Shown here piece by piece: positions 9,268-18,305 of a stretch of 64,000 bases of DNA. The position numbers and the translations under genes are program-made. The notes under the pieces are model-generated. The model made no database searches. It was not told where the DNA came from and saw only the letters and a list, made by a program, of their open reading frames with translations. This DNA is from Vibrio echinoideorum (GTDB taxonomy: Bacteria > Pseudomonadota > Gammaproteobacteria > Enterobacterales > Vibrionaceae), in the NCBI RefSeq assembly GCF_024347455.1, contig NZ_AP025483.1, positions 2,542,001 through 2,606,000 of the forward strand, given 5' to 3'. The first letter of the stretch is position 1; every line of letters begins with the position of its first letter.

Positions 9268-9367
9268 ACATTAGAGCAAGAATACCCACAAGAGAAAGGG
9301 TAGAGAAAATCCAAGTACGACTGATTACGCCAAAATTACTGTGTTGAATCATTTCTTGATGCTGCAT
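9266..9367 (-). CDS. hypothetical 33-residue single-pass membrane peptide
   Basis: A short open frame of 33 codons plus TAG, starting at an ATG six bases after a good ribosome-binding site (AGGAGAG). The product has a polar, His/Gln-rich N-terminus (MQHQEMIQHSNF), one basic residue (Arg17), then a hydrophobic stretch TWIFSTLSLVGILAL that fits a single transmembrane segment. A sigma-70-like promoter and a leader hairpin lie upstream, and a weak terminator lies downstream. It looks like a small stand-alone membrane protein gene in the gap between selO and the LysE-family gene. I do not recognise a family, and function is unknown. Confidence 0.5.
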   Translation of the reverse strand: MQHQEMIQHSNFGVISRTWIFSTLSLVGILALM

Positions 9368-9389
9368 ATGTCTCTCCTGAGAACGTGAT

Positions 9390-9419
9390 GGTGTAACACC
9401 AATATATCGACTTTACACC
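9390..9419 (-). promoter_or_regulatory. hairpin in the leader of the small peptide gene
   Basis: The arms GGTGTAA and TTACACC pair around 16 bases, ending about 22 bases before the ATG of the 33-codon frame. It may shape translation or be an operator. Seen as symmetry only. Confidence 0.35.
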
Positions 9420-9435
9420 GATATCAGCAAGCACA

Positions 9436-9464
9436 TTAATATTAACCTTTTATTACAGCATCAA
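9436..9464 (-). promoter_or_regulatory. sigma-70-like promoter of the small peptide gene
   Basis: TTGATG and TATTAA on the minus strand are separated by 17 bases. This would start transcription near 9429, about 62 bases before the 33-codon frame. Confidence 0.45.
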
Positions 9465-9504
9465 GAATTTCTGTAACTATTCAAGCCATCAATCACTTCA
9501 TCAA

Positions 9505-10146
9505 TTATGCTCGGCTTGTCGTCGAAAGCAGTGCTCCAGCACCAATAAATACACCACCTGTTACACGATTAAATATCTTAGCTCGACCTTTAGCGAACAA
9601 CCAATTTGATGATTTAGCACCTAAATATGCGTAAACCAAGAGCCAAGACAACTCCATCACAGCGAAGGTCAAAGCAAACACCGAAAACTGAGGAAGAAGT
9701 GCTATTGAAGGGTCAATAAACTGTGGGAACAACGCTGTAAAAAACAGGATTGCTTTCGGGTTGCTCGCGCCAACAATAAAGCCACTGAGGTAATGCTGCG
9801 CAGCACTTTCTTTAACAGATTTAGAACCGGCTTGTTGATTTGATAACTTGTCATAATCTTGCTGGTTAGATCGCAATGACTTCCAACCGAGGTAGATAAG
9901 ATAGGCAGCACCTGTCCATTTAATGACGTTAAAGACGACTTCCGACGAAGCGATAATTACGCCTAAACCGGTAAACGATAACGTAAGAATTCCGGTAATT
10001 GCGGTCAGGCTACCCAAGGCAGTAAATATCGATAACTTGAAACCAGACTGCACTCCCTTAGTCATGCACAACAAAGAACTCGGCCCGGGTGAAGCCGTCA
10101 GTATCAGCACCGCTAGTAAATAATAAATCCATGTATCAAAGCTCAT
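9505..10146 (-). CDS. LysE/RhtB-family amino-acid exporter
   Basis: An inner-membrane efflux protein of 213 residues with about six hydrophobic segments. The family signature lies near the N-terminus (LILTASPGPSSLLCMTKGV, with SPGP at about 19-22), followed by a glycine-rich second segment. GFIVGASNPKAILFFTALFPQF in the middle is the second conserved RhtB motif. Members export homoserine, threonine, leucine or similar amino acids, and the substrate cannot be told from sequence. The gene stands alone on the minus strand. Confidence 0.85.
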   Translation of the reverse strand: MSFDTWIYYLLAVLILTASPGPSSLLCMTKGVQSGFKLSIFTALGSLTAITGILTLSFTGLGVIIASSEVVFNVIKWTGAAYLIYLGWKSLRSNQQDYDKLSNQQAGSKSVKESAAQHYLSGFIVGASNPKAILFFTALFPQFIDPSIALLPQFSVFALTFAVMELSWLLVYAYLGAKSSNWLFAKGRAKIFNRVTGGVFIGAGALLSTTSRA

Positions 10147-10276
10147 CGCGAATTCTCCTTAATTCACTAAAACGTACAACTTTTGAACATCAATATGTAA
10201 TAGCTATTCACATTAATCAACTAAATATTAAACAATATTCACTTAATCATAATGACAAAGCATTAATCACAGATAT

Positions 10277-10306
10277 AAAAAACGCCATGCATTACTGCAT
10301 GGCGTT
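10277..10306 (-). terminator. strong terminator after prmB
   Basis: AACGCCATGCA and TGCATGGCGTT form a perfect 11-pair stem with a four-base loop. On the minus strand it is followed by six T residues. It ends prmB transcripts about 80 bases after the stop codon. Confidence 0.9.
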
Positions 10307-10385
10307 TAAATTAATACGGCTAAAGTTTCTTTTGTTCGTCAAGATAATTCTATCGACTACAGAAACCAAAAGCACTCAAAGAAAC

Positions 10386-11318
10386 TTAGTCTTTGTAGAT
10401 AGAGAACTCATCTGCACAAGCCATTAACTGCTCGCGAGTGATCATGAATACACCATGACCGCCATTCGAGAACTCAATCCAAGTAAATGGAATTTCTGGA
10501 TATTGGTCCATCATGTGAACCATTGAGTTACCCACTTCACAGATCAAGATACCATCATCAGTTAGGTAATCTGGTGCGTTAGAAAGAATACGGCGAACCA
10601 GTTTAAGGCCATCAGTACCCGCTGCTAGGCCAAGTTCCGGCTCATGAGTAAACTCTTCTGGCAGGCTGTTCATATCTTCTTCGTCCACGTACGGTGGGTT
10701 CGATACGATCAGGTTGTATTTCTCTTTTGGCAAATCACGGAAAAGGTCTGAACGGATTGGGAACACTTGTTGCTCCATGCCGTGATCTTGAACGTTTTGC
10801 TCGGCAACTTGCAGTGCATCAGTCGAGATATCGATCGCATCTACTTCTGCATCAGGGAAAGCGTGAGCACAAGCGATAGCAATACAACCACTACCCGTAC
10901 ACATATCCATGATACGAACTGGCTCTTCAGTTAACCATGGTTGGAACTGAGCTTCGATCAATTCACCAATTGGAGAACGAGGTACAAGAACGCGCTCATC
11001 AACAAAGAACTCTAGACCACAGAACCACGCTTTATTCGTCAGATAAGCTGTTGGTGTACGATCATTGATACGCTTGATCACACGCTCAACGATACGTAAA
11101 CGCTCGCTGCTCGTTAGACGAGAGTTCATAACATGCGAAGGAACATCAATCGGTAGATAAAGAGTAGGTAAAATAAGTTGTACCGCCTCATCCCACGCGT
11201 TATCCGTGCCGTGACCATAAAATAGGCCAGCTGCGTTAAAGCGACTAACAGTCCAACGAATCACATCTTGAAGCGTGTGTAGTTCTGATACCGCTTCTTC
11301 TACAAAAATCTTATCCAA
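10386..11318 (-). CDS. prmB: ribosomal protein L3 glutamine methyltransferase PrmB
   Basis: A cytoplasmic SAM-dependent N5-glutamine methyltransferase of 310 residues that modifies a glutamine in ribosomal protein L3. The SAM-binding motif DMCTGSGC lies at 138-145 and the catalytic NPPY that holds the target glutamine at 207-210, followed by VDEEDM. The N-terminal helical domain is typical of the PrmB/HemK group. PrmB rather than PrmC is chosen from the N-terminal sequence and the divergent neighbour smrB, an arrangement shared with enterobacteria. The gene is divergent from smrB, with start codons about 60 bases apart. Confidence 0.9.
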   Translation of the reverse strand: MDKIFVEEAVSELHTLQDVIRWTVSRFNAAGLFYGHGTDNAWDEAVQLILPTLYLPIDVPSHVMNSRLTSSERLRIVERVIKRINDRTPTAYLTNKAWFCGLEFFVDERVLVPRSPIGELIEAQFQPWLTEEPVRIMDMCTGSGCIAIACAHAFPDAEVDAIDISTDALQVAEQNVQDHGMEQQVFPIRSDLFRDLPKEKYNLIVSNPPYVDEEDMNSLPEEFTHEPELGLAAGTDGLKLVRRILSNAPDYLTDDGILICEVGNSMVHMMDQYPEIPFTWIEFSNGGHGVFMITREQLMACADEFSIYKD

Positions 11319-11380
11319 AATTGTCTCCGAAAAGCGCTACAATACTGCTAATTACGTTTCTAATTAGAATTCATAACCTG

Positions 11381-11911
11381 ATGAGCAAAAAAGACACCGA
11401 CTTTGATGACGATTTCGCCCTGTTCAACGATGCAGTAAAGGGCGTTAAAAAGTGGCAACAGGATACCATAGTCCAGCCGCCAAAAAGAAATACCAAACAA
11501 AAAGAAATTACTCGAACGGCAAGACAAGCCAGTGATAGCGAGTTTTATTTCTCTGATGAGTTCATTCCGCACCTTAGTGAAGATGGTCCAACACGTTATG
11601 CGCGTGACGATGTCTCTAAATATGAAGTAAAGCGACTGCGTCGTGGTGTTTATGTGCCGGACGTATACCTTGATATGCATGGTATGACACAACAGGAAGC
11701 AAAGCGTGAACTAGGAGCCATGATTGCACACTGCATTAAAGAAAGTGTCGCATGTGCTTGTGTTCAACATGGTATCGGTAAACACATTCTCAAACAGAAA
11801 GTGCCTTTGTGGTTAGCACAGCACCCGGATGTAATGGCTTTTCACCAAGCACCATTGGAGTTTGGTGGCAACGGCGCGCTGCTGGTTTTACTTTCCATTC
11901 CCGATAAATAA
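11381..11911 (+). CDS. smrB: ribosome rescue endonuclease SmrB
   Basis: A 176-residue protein with an N-terminal extension (about 1-80) and a C-terminal Smr domain. It cleaves mRNA between stacked, collided ribosomes to trigger rescue. Visible motifs are LDMHG (about 97-101), the DxH active-site element, and QHGIGKHIL (129-137), corresponding to the family HGxG loop. The chosen ATG gives MSKKDTDFDDDFALF, like E. coli SmrB (183 residues). An upstream in-frame TTG at 11321 would add an unlikely hydrophobic leader. Confidence 0.9.
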   Translation: MSKKDTDFDDDFALFNDAVKGVKKWQQDTIVQPPKRNTKQKEITRTARQASDSEFYFSDEFIPHLSEDGPTRYARDDVSKYEVKRLRRGVYVPDVYLDMHGMTQQEAKRELGAMIAHCIKESVACACVQHGIGKHILKQKVPLWLAQHPDVMAFHQAPLEFGGNGALLVLLSIPDK

Positions 11912-11987
11912 CCTCTAGTTTGCTCTTAATTCAACAGAAGTTAACTAGCCAATTATTGATTCGTACAGCCAGCGTTTCAGAAATGAC

Positions 11988-12023
11988 AAAGGGCATCTCA
12001 ATCACATTGAGGTGCCCTTTTTA
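11988..12023 (+). terminator. terminator between smrB and sixA
   Basis: AAAGGGCA-T-CTCAAT and ATTGAG-G-TGCCCTTT pair almost perfectly around a short loop and are followed by TTTTTATTT on the plus strand. It ends smrB and may also serve the convergent sixA. Confidence 0.88.
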
Positions 12024-12080
12024 TTTGTCTTCAACTTTGTCTTTTTTTGTCAAAAAAGAGCCCAACGAGCTTTGTCTAGT

Positions 12081-12545
12081 CTATGGATTAATATTCCAAA
12101 GTAACTCGCCCTTTTGCGTCTCAAGGTCGAATTCGATACAAGCTAACCCAGAAGTCGGAAACATTGGTGGTGCCATGCCTGTCGCGAACTCAGCGGTTAA
12201 GTAGCCAACTAGAGGTAAATGAGAAACAAACAAAATGGTCTCTAGTTTTTCTACTTCAGCCATCGCTAAAGTCAAATCAAACACATCGTCAGACATACCA
12301 TAAGGGGTAATATCATCACAGGTTTCTACTTTCTTTCCAGAAAACGCCTGAGAAATTTCTAACCACGTTTCTTGTGCCCTTAAATATGGACTCACAAGCA
12401 CTTTATCGAACTGGCTGAACCCTTGCTCATTTGCAGCTTGAGCTACTGCAAGAGACGCCATTTTACCGCGCTTCGTTAACGCTCGTTCTGCATCCGAGTT
12501 AGCAAAATGTTCTGCTTCACCGTGGCGCATTATGAATATTTTCAT
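12081..12545 (-). CDS. sixA: phosphohistidine phosphatase SixA
   Basis: A small histidine-phosphatase-fold enzyme of 154 residues that dephosphorylates phosphohistidine proteins. In E. coli it acts on ArcB and on the nitrogen-PTS protein NPr. The catalytic RHG motif is at residues 7-9 (MRHGEAEHF), followed by ERALTKRGK, and the second catalytic histidine lies in FVSHLPLVGYL. The length is close to E. coli SixA (161). It is convergent with smrB. Confidence 0.9.
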   Translation of the reverse strand: MKIFIMRHGEAEHFANSDAERALTKRGKMASLAVAQAANEQGFSQFDKVLVSPYLRAQETWLEISQAFSGKKVETCDDITPYGMSDDVFDLTLAMAEVEKLETILFVSHLPLVGYLTAEFATGMAPPMFPTSGLACIEFDLETQKGELLWNINP

Positions 12546-12712
12546 GTTCAGTCCTGTCTACGTAACATTTCGAAAGTCGATATATCCCATATCAGCGATA
12601 CGCTACTTAGCGTTTGGCTCTCAATCCAGAGAATCCGCAGTCTATATAAATAATTATATCAAGTCACTTGCTAAAGAGTTCGACTTTCTTAACAATCTTA
12701 TTAAAAGAAAAT

Positions 12713-12744
12713 AAATCACTGATAAAAATCGATAAAAGTGATTT
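12713..12744. promoter_or_regulatory. inverted repeat in the sixA / M16 peptidase gap
   Basis: AAATCACT and AGTGATTT are separated by 16 bases in the 304-base divergent region 12546-12849. It could be an operator for the downstream peptidase gene. No gene was seen in this gap. Confidence 0.35.
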
Positions 12745-12849
12745 AGAAGTCGCCAAAAAGCTCGTCATATCCCAAAATATGATCGCGAGGTTTGCACCTT
12801 AAATCATCGCGTACATAATTTAAAAACCACCTTCTCTGGAGATGCTTCT

Positions 12850-15627
12850 GTGCATTTAAGCCCCAATGATGAACATCAATACCGTTACCTAACGTTAAAC
12901 AACGGATTGCGAGTACTGTTAGTTCACGATCAGAACGCTCAAAAAGCTGCAGCCGCACTCGCCGTTAATGTCGGGCACTTTGATGACCCTGCAGATCGAG
13001 AGGGATTAGCTCACTACTTAGAGCATATGCTATTTTTGGGAACAGAAAAGTATCCAAAGGTCGGAGAATTCCAAAGTTTTATCAGCCAACATGGCGGTAG
13101 CAACAATGCTTGGACCGGAACAGAACATACCTGCTTCTTTTTTGATGTTGAGTTAAATGCATTTGAAATCGCACTCGATCGCTTCAGCCAATTTTTCACA
13201 GCTCCTCTGTTCAATGAAGAAGCCTTAGACAAAGAACGTCAAGCGGTTGATTCAGAATACAAGATGAAACTCAATGACGACTCAAGACGCTTGTACCAAG
13301 TGACCAAAGAGCTGGTTAATCACGATCACCCATTCTCCAAGTTTTCTGTTGGCAATATCGATACGTTAGGCGACCGAAACGGTGAGACGATTAGACAAGA
13401 GATTTTGTCTTTCCACCAGCAACAGTACTCTGCAGATTTAATGACGCTGACATTGTCTGGCAACCAATCATTAGATGAGATGCAAAACTGGGTGGAAGAA
13501 CGTTTTAGCTCAATCACCAACCACCACTTACAAGGTAAGAAGGTCAAGGTGCCAATCGTTGGAGAGTTAAGCACAGGCGTACAAGTCCACGTTGAACCGA
13601 TAAAAGAAGTACGAAAACTGATCTTAACTTTCCCCATGCCAAGCATGGATGAGCACTACGGCATTAAGCCATTGTCATTCTTTGCACACCTTTTAGGCTA
13701 TGAAGGTGAAGGCAGTTTGATGATGCAGCTAAAAGAGAAAGGTTGGATTACCTCTCTGTCGGCTGGTGGCGGAGCAAGCGGCAGTAACTATCGTGACTTC
13801 ACTGTTAGCTGCTCATTGACCATTGAAGGTTTGACCAAAACGAACAGCATCATCCAAGCGGTATTCCAATACATCAAACTCATAGAGCAACAAGGCATTG
13901 AGGAATGGCGTTACCTAGAGAAGCGTGCCGTTTTAGAATCGGCATTCCGTTTTCAAGAACCCTCAAGGCCGCTCGATGTCGTCAGTCATCTCGTTATCAA
14001 CATGCAGCACTACCAAGAACAAGACGTGGTGTATGGCGATTATAAAATGTCGCATTTCGATGACGAATTACAACGTTCTTTACTTCCCTATTTAACTGTC
14101 GACAACATGCGAGCGACCATCGTTGCTCAGGGTTTCGAGTATGATAGAGAAGCGAAATGGTATTTTACGCCTTACTCAGTCACGCCTTTTAGCACAGAGC
14201 AAACTCAGAACTTTATGTGCATCAATCCCGGCTGGCAGTTTGAACTCCCAAGTAAAAACCCATTTATTTGCTATGACCTAGACCCTGCTGAGCTCGAAGG
14301 CAACGCTGAACATCCACAACTATTGGAAGAGCTTGACGGCTTTAAACTGTGGCACCTGCAAGACCATCAGTTTCGAGTGCCTAAAGGTGTGGTGTATATT
14401 GCCATCGACAGCCCGCACTCAGTAGCCAGTCCGAGAAACATCGTTAAAACACGCTTGTGTGTTGAGATGTTCTTAGACTCGCTTGAAAAAGACACCTATC
14501 AGGCTGAAATTGCAGGTATGGGTTACAACATGTATACCCATCAAGGCGGCGTAACTCTGACTCTTTCTGGGTTCAGCGAGAAACAGCCACAATTACTCAA
14601 TATGATCCTTGAGCATTTTCAAGCACGCAACTTTAGTCCAACACGCTTCGAAACGATAAAAAATCAATTACTCAGAAACTGGAATAACGCATCGCAAGAT
14701 CGCCCTATTTCGCAGCTGTTTAATGCAATGACTGGAATACTTCAGCCAAACAACCCGCCCTATTCCGTTTTAATAGAAGCGCTAGAAACAATAGAGGTCG
14801 ATGAGCTTTCTTCCTTTGTTCAAGCTATCTTGGCAGAACTGCACGTAGAAATGTTTGTGTATGGTGATTGGCGACAAGCTGATGCTCATAAGATGGCTGA
14901 GACACTTAAAGATGCACTGCGTGTTCAAGATCAAGCCTACGAAGAGTCATTACGTCCGTTAATCATGCTTGGTGAAAACGGTAGTTTCCAGCGTGAAGTT
15001 GTGTGTAATCAAGATGATTCGGCGATTGTGGTTTACTACCAATGTCCCGATATATCACCTAAAAATATTGCACTGTATTCATTGGCAAACCACCTGATGT
15101 CAGCCACTTTCTTTCATGAGATTCGCACTAAGCAACAGCTGGGTTATATGGTTGGCACTGGTAATATGCCACTCAACCGACACCCTGGTATTGTACTTTA
15201 CGTGCAGTCACCTAATGCAGCTCCAGCAGACTTGTTAGCTTCTATAGATGAATTCCTTAATGCCTTTTATATGGTGTTGTTGGAACTTAACGACTATCAA
15301 TGGCACAGCAGTAAGCGAGGCCTTTGGAATCAGATTTCCACACCAGATACCACCTTACGAGGTCGAGCTCAGCGCTTGTGGGTTGCGATTGGCAATAAGG
15401 ATGTTGAATTCAACCAAAGAGACCGTGTACTCGAAGATCTTAAAGGCTTAACGCGATCTGACATGATGCGCTTTGTCGTGAGTCAGCTAAAACCTCGCAC
15501 GGCAAACCGTCTTATTATGCACGCTCAAGGTAACGCTCACCATGAAGAAGAAAAGTTGTCAGCAGGCGTTGAGATTGGGTCTATAGATGAGTTTCAGTTA
15601 CGTCCGAAAGACTGCGAACTGGGTTAA
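12850..15627 (+). CDS. M16 (insulinase-family) zinc metallopeptidase
   Basis: A large M16A peptidase of 925 residues. The inverted zinc motif HxxEH is HYLEH at 55-59, and the distal zinc glutamate is Glu136 in DKERQAVDSEY, giving the family spacing of 76. The remaining domains carry the FFHEIRTKQQLGYMVG substrate-binding region near residue 760. The closest relatives are protease III (PtrA) and insulin-degrading enzymes, which cut short peptides. Unlike E. coli PtrA there is no signal peptide, so a cytoplasmic enzyme is expected. The start is a GTG with TGGAG eight bases upstream. It is transcribed alone and ends at a strong terminator. Confidence 0.88.
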   Translation: MHLSPNDEHQYRYLTLNNGLRVLLVHDQNAQKAAAALAVNVGHFDDPADREGLAHYLEHMLFLGTEKYPKVGEFQSFISQHGGSNNAWTGTEHTCFFFDVELNAFEIALDRFSQFFTAPLFNEEALDKERQAVDSEYKMKLNDDSRRLYQVTKELVNHDHPFSKFSVGNIDTLGDRNGETIRQEILSFHQQQYSADLMTLTLSGNQSLDEMQNWVEERFSSITNHHLQGKKVKVPIVGELSTGVQVHVEPIKEVRKLILTFPMPSMDEHYGIKPLSFFAHLLGYEGEGSLMMQLKEKGWITSLSAGGGASGSNYRDFTVSCSLTIEGLTKTNSIIQAVFQYIKLIEQQGIEEWRYLEKRAVLESAFRFQEPSRPLDVVSHLVINMQHYQEQDVVYGDYKMSHFDDELQRSLLPYLTVDNMRATIVAQGFEYDREAKWYFTPYSVTPFSTEQTQNFMCINPGWQFELPSKNPFICYDLDPAELEGNAEHPQLLEELDGFKLWHLQDHQFRVPKGVVYIAIDSPHSVASPRNIVKTRLCVEMFLDSLEKDTYQAEIAGMGYNMYTHQGGVTLTLSGFSEKQPQLLNMILEHFQARNFSPTRFETIKNQLLRNWNNASQDRPISQLFNAMTGILQPNNPPYSVLIEALETIEVDELSSFVQAILAELHVEMFVYGDWRQADAHKMAETLKDALRVQDQAYEESLRPLIMLGENGSFQREVVCNQDDSAIVVYYQCPDISPKNIALYSLANHLMSATFFHEIRTKQQLGYMVGTGNMPLNRHPGIVLYVQSPNAAPADLLASIDEFLNAFYMVLLELNDYQWHSSKRGLWNQISTPDTTLRGRAQRLWVAIGNKDVEFNQRDRVLEDLKGLTRSDMMRFVVSQLKPRTANRLIMHAQGNAHHEEEKLSAGVEIGSIDEFQLRPKDCELG

Positions 15628-15659
15628 CACCTATTTTGCACGGTTGAGATAATAATCAT

Positions 15660-15691
15660 AAGGTTGATGTGAAAACATCAACCTTTTTTAT
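15660..15691 (+). terminator. terminator after the M16 peptidase
   Basis: AAGGTTGATGT and ACATCAACCTT form a perfect 11-pair stem with a GAAA tetraloop and are followed by six T residues. Confidence 0.92.
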
Positions 15692-15823
15692 TGGATACAA
15701 CATTAAAAGCAGATCTCCTATTACGCTTCTTCGTCGCTTTAGGAGATGCGGTAGGTTCGATCTACAACCAACATCGCAAGCTTATCCAACTCACATATCT
15801 CAGTCAGCACACAACACCCTCTT

Positions 15824-15865
15824 CCATAACTCCGAGGCAGAGTGAACGACTGAGTCGGGAACTTC
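15824..15865. repeat. dispersed intergenic repeat, copy 1
   Basis: A 42-base element ending in ACGACTGAGTCGGGAA, with a CCGAGGCAGAGTGA left part that can fold back (CCGA...TCGG). The same core occurs 90 bases downstream. Short repeats with the GAGTCGGGAAT end are, from memory, common between genes in Vibrio genomes. Confidence 0.6.
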
Positions 15866-15910
15866 TCCCACTTACATCAACATTCTCACTGAGCAGCACC
15901 AATCTCCCCT

Positions 15911-15950
15911 GTCATTCCCGAGAAAGAGTAACGACTGAGTCGGGAATCTT
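15911..15950. repeat. dispersed intergenic repeat, copy 2
   Basis: GTCATTCCCGA...TCGGGAATC gives an ATTCCCGA/TCGGGAAT inverted repeat with an ACGACTGAG centre shared with copy 1. The two copies occupy an otherwise empty gap (15692-15987). A 90-codon open frame across it is not credible. Confidence 0.65.
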
Positions 15951-15987
15951 TCTTAAGTGAATTCGCTGACCATAAAAGTTTCAGACA

Positions 15988-16022
15988 CAAAAAGCCCGCA
16001 TCAATCGCTTGATACGGGCTTG
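15988..16022 (-). terminator. terminator after fadJ
   Basis: AAGCCCG-C-ATCAA and TTGAT-A-CGGGCTT pair around TCGC. Five T residues follow on the minus strand, about 40 bases beyond the fadJ stop. Confidence 0.88.
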
Positions 16023-16058
16023 ATAATCAATGTGCTAAAACGTTACTTGTAGAGTGAG

Positions 16059-18305
16059 TTACTTATAAAAAGACTCATCCAAACCAGCACGTGTCAGTAG
16101 GCCATCACAAGGCGCAAAACGATCACCGTACTTCTTAGCAAAATCGTTCATCATCTCAACCAATGACTTAATACCGATTTGATCCATATAGCGGAACGGA
16201 CCACCTAAGAATGGAGGGAAACCGATACCGAAAATAGCACCGATATCACCGTCTCTTGGACTGCGGATAATACCGTCATCTAGACAGCGAACCGCTTCGT
16301 TAAGCATCGGCAGTACACAGCGCATAGCGATATCGTTGTCACTTAGCTTAGGCTCAGGTTGCAGCTTAAGCAGTTTGTAAACTGACTTGTCCACTTCCTT
16401 CTTCTTACCCTTGTAGGTATAGAATCCTTTACCACTCTTACGACCTTTACGGTTGTCATTCAAAAGAATATCGAACACATCAGGGCCTTGGAAACGGTCG
16501 CCTAGTTCATTGACTAGAATCGGAATAATCTTCGCTCCGATATCAACGCCTACCTCATCTAGCAAGGTAATTGGGCCAACCGGAAAACCGAAATCGAGTA
16601 AGGTACTATCGAGCTTCTCAATCGGCTCATTCGCCAATAATAGATGCGCGGCTTCGTTCATATAAGGCGCAAGGATACGGTTCACATAAAAACCAGCCGT
16701 GTCTTTCACAACAATCGGGGTTTTGCCTTGCTTCTTCGCTAATGCAACAACTGTCGAAATCGTCTCTTCTGACGTTGTTTCATGAGGAATAACCTCAACC
16801 AATGGCATTTTATCTGCAGGACTGAAGTAGTGAAGACCGACAACGTTTTCTGGTCGCTGTGCCTTCTCTGCAATCTTGTGGATTGGCAATGAAGAAGTGT
16901 TGGTCGCAAAAATAGTCTCAGGTTTCGCATTCGCCTCAATGTCGGCAATCATCGATTGCTTAAGATCGAGATCTTCAAATACTGCTTCAATCACGACATC
17001 GGTGTGATTAAAGCTCGTAAAGTCGATACCACCAGAAAGCTGCAGCATTTTGCTTTCAAGTTCAGCTTTACTCAAAATGCGACGCTTACGTTGCTTGTCG
17101 AACAACTTAAAGTTGTAGTTAAGTGCGTTCAGAACACCTTCATTGGATACGTCTTTAATACGAACCGGTACTTTAGCTTTAGCAACGCTAACATGGCTAA
17201 TACCCGCCCCCATTAGACCGCCACCCAATACACCAACACGCTTAACGGCTTTAGGTTCTGCGTCTGCACCGTGTTCTTTTTTCATTTCAGTGGTTGCGAA
17301 GAAAATAGAGCGGAGAGCTTTAGATTCTGCGGTCATCACCAATTCAGAGAAGCGCTTCGCTTCATACTGAAGGCCTTTATCAAAACCATTCTCTAGGCCA
17401 TAGCGAATTACATCTAGAATCGCATCTGCTGCTGGGTAATTGCCGCGTGTTTTCTGATTAGTTTTCTTAGAAGCTTGTTCGAAAATTACTTTACGACCAA
17501 GACCATTACGTGAAATCAGCTTTTCTTTAGTTGAAGCCTGATTTTGAGACGCCAGACGTTTGCCTTTTTTGCTACCAACATTCTTTTCAACAAAGCTTTT
17601 AGCCACTTCGAGCAAGATAGTTTCTGGCACACAAGCATCGACTACGCCGAGCGATTTCGCTTTCTTAGCGCGCAGTTGTTTACCCGTAAGAATAAGGTCA
17701 AGAGAAGGCAGCAAACCAATAAGGCGAGGAAGACGTTGTGTGCCGCCCGAGCCAGGCAACAAACCTAATTGAACTTCTGGCAAACCAAGGCGAGTCTTAT
17801 CTGAGTCGGTACATACGCGATAATCACAGGCAAGAGCTAGCTCTAAACCACCACCTAAACAAGGGCCATGGATCGCAGCTACGACTGGATAAGGCAAATC
17901 AGACAATGTTTGGAACATCTCCTGCCCTTGGCGAGCCAAAGATTGTGCTTCGTCAGCGGTTTTACACGCATCAAGCATTCGCACATCAGCACCAGCAATA
18001 AAGTTATCTGGTTTCAGTGAGTGAACGATCAAGCCTTTTACGCGGCTTTGCTTTTCCTTCAACTGCTCGAAGATTGCTTTCATTTCTTCAGCAAAAGCGG
18101 CCTGCAGCGTGTTCATTTTCTCGTTTGGCACGTCAATCGCAAGCCATGCAATATCTTGGTCATCGATAGTTAAAGAAAATGCGGTCGCCTGTTTTACGGC
18201 TTCATCGTTTGTAACTGTCTTGTCACTTTTGGATGCAGCCACTGGAGTTGAATCCGTTTTTTTGACTGCTTTCTTTTCTTTTTTCACATCAAGAGTCGTA
18301 GACAT
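16059..18305 (-). CDS. fadJ: fatty-acid oxidation complex alpha subunit FadJ
   Basis: The multifunctional beta-oxidation enzyme (enoyl-CoA hydratase, 3-hydroxyacyl-CoA dehydrogenase, epimerase), 748 residues. The crotonase domain shows FIAGADVRM and [18 protein letters not shown] with the catalytic glutamate in [14 protein letters not shown]. The NAD-binding domain begins at [14 protein letters not shown], and TNTSSLPI with [17 protein letters not shown] follows, then the C-terminal dehydrogenase domain. The N-terminus carries a Lys/Thr/Ser-rich extension of about 40 residues before [14 protein letters not shown], not present in E. coli FadJ (714). The ATG overlaps the fadI stop (TAATG), so the pair is translationally coupled. 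Confidence 0.92.
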   Translation of the reverse strand: MSTTLDVKKEKKAVKKTDSTPVAASKSDKTVTNDEAVKQATAFSLTIDDQDIAWLAIDVPNEKMNTLQAAFAEEMKAIFEQLKEKQSRVKGLIVHSLKPDNFIAGADVRMLDACKTADEAQSLARQGQEMFQTLSDLPYPVVAAIHGPCLGGGLELALACDYRVCTDSDKTRLGLPEVQLGLLPGSGGTQRLPRLIGLLPSLDLILTGKQLRAKKAKSLGVVDACVPETILLEVAKSFVEKNVGSKKGKRLASQNQASTKEKLISRNGLGRKVIFEQASKKTNQKTRGNYPAADAILDVIRYGLENGFDKGLQYEAKRFSELVMTAESKALRSIFFATTEMKKEHGADAEPKAVKRVGVLGGGLMGAGISHVSVAKAKVPVRIKDVSNEGVLNALNYNFKLFDKQRKRRILSKAELESKMLQLSGGIDFTSFNHTDVVIEAVFEDLDLKQSMIADIEANAKPETIFATNTSSLPIHKIAEKAQRPENVVGLHYFSPADKMPLVEVIPHETTSEETISTVVALAKKQGKTPIVVKDTAGFYVNRILAPYMNEAAHLLLANEPIEKLDSTLLDFGFPVGPITLLDEVGVDIGAKIIPILVNELGDRFQGPDVFDILLNDNRKGRKSGKGFYTYKGKKKEVDKSVYKLLKLQPEPKLSDNDIAMRCVLPMLNEAVRCLDDGIIRSPRDGDIGAIFGIGFPPFLGGPFRYMDQIGIKSLVEMMNDFAKKYGDRFAPCDGLLTRAGLDESFYK

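Noticed and set aside
10089..10427. Open frame of 112 codons on the plus strand
   Set aside because: It runs through the LysE-family start, the prmB terminator and the prmB end in antisense, so it is a chance frame.
15691..15960. Open frame of 89 codons on the plus strand after the M16 peptidase
   Set aside because: It begins inside the terminator T tract, spans two copies of a dispersed repeat and has no ribosome-binding site or recognisable protein character.
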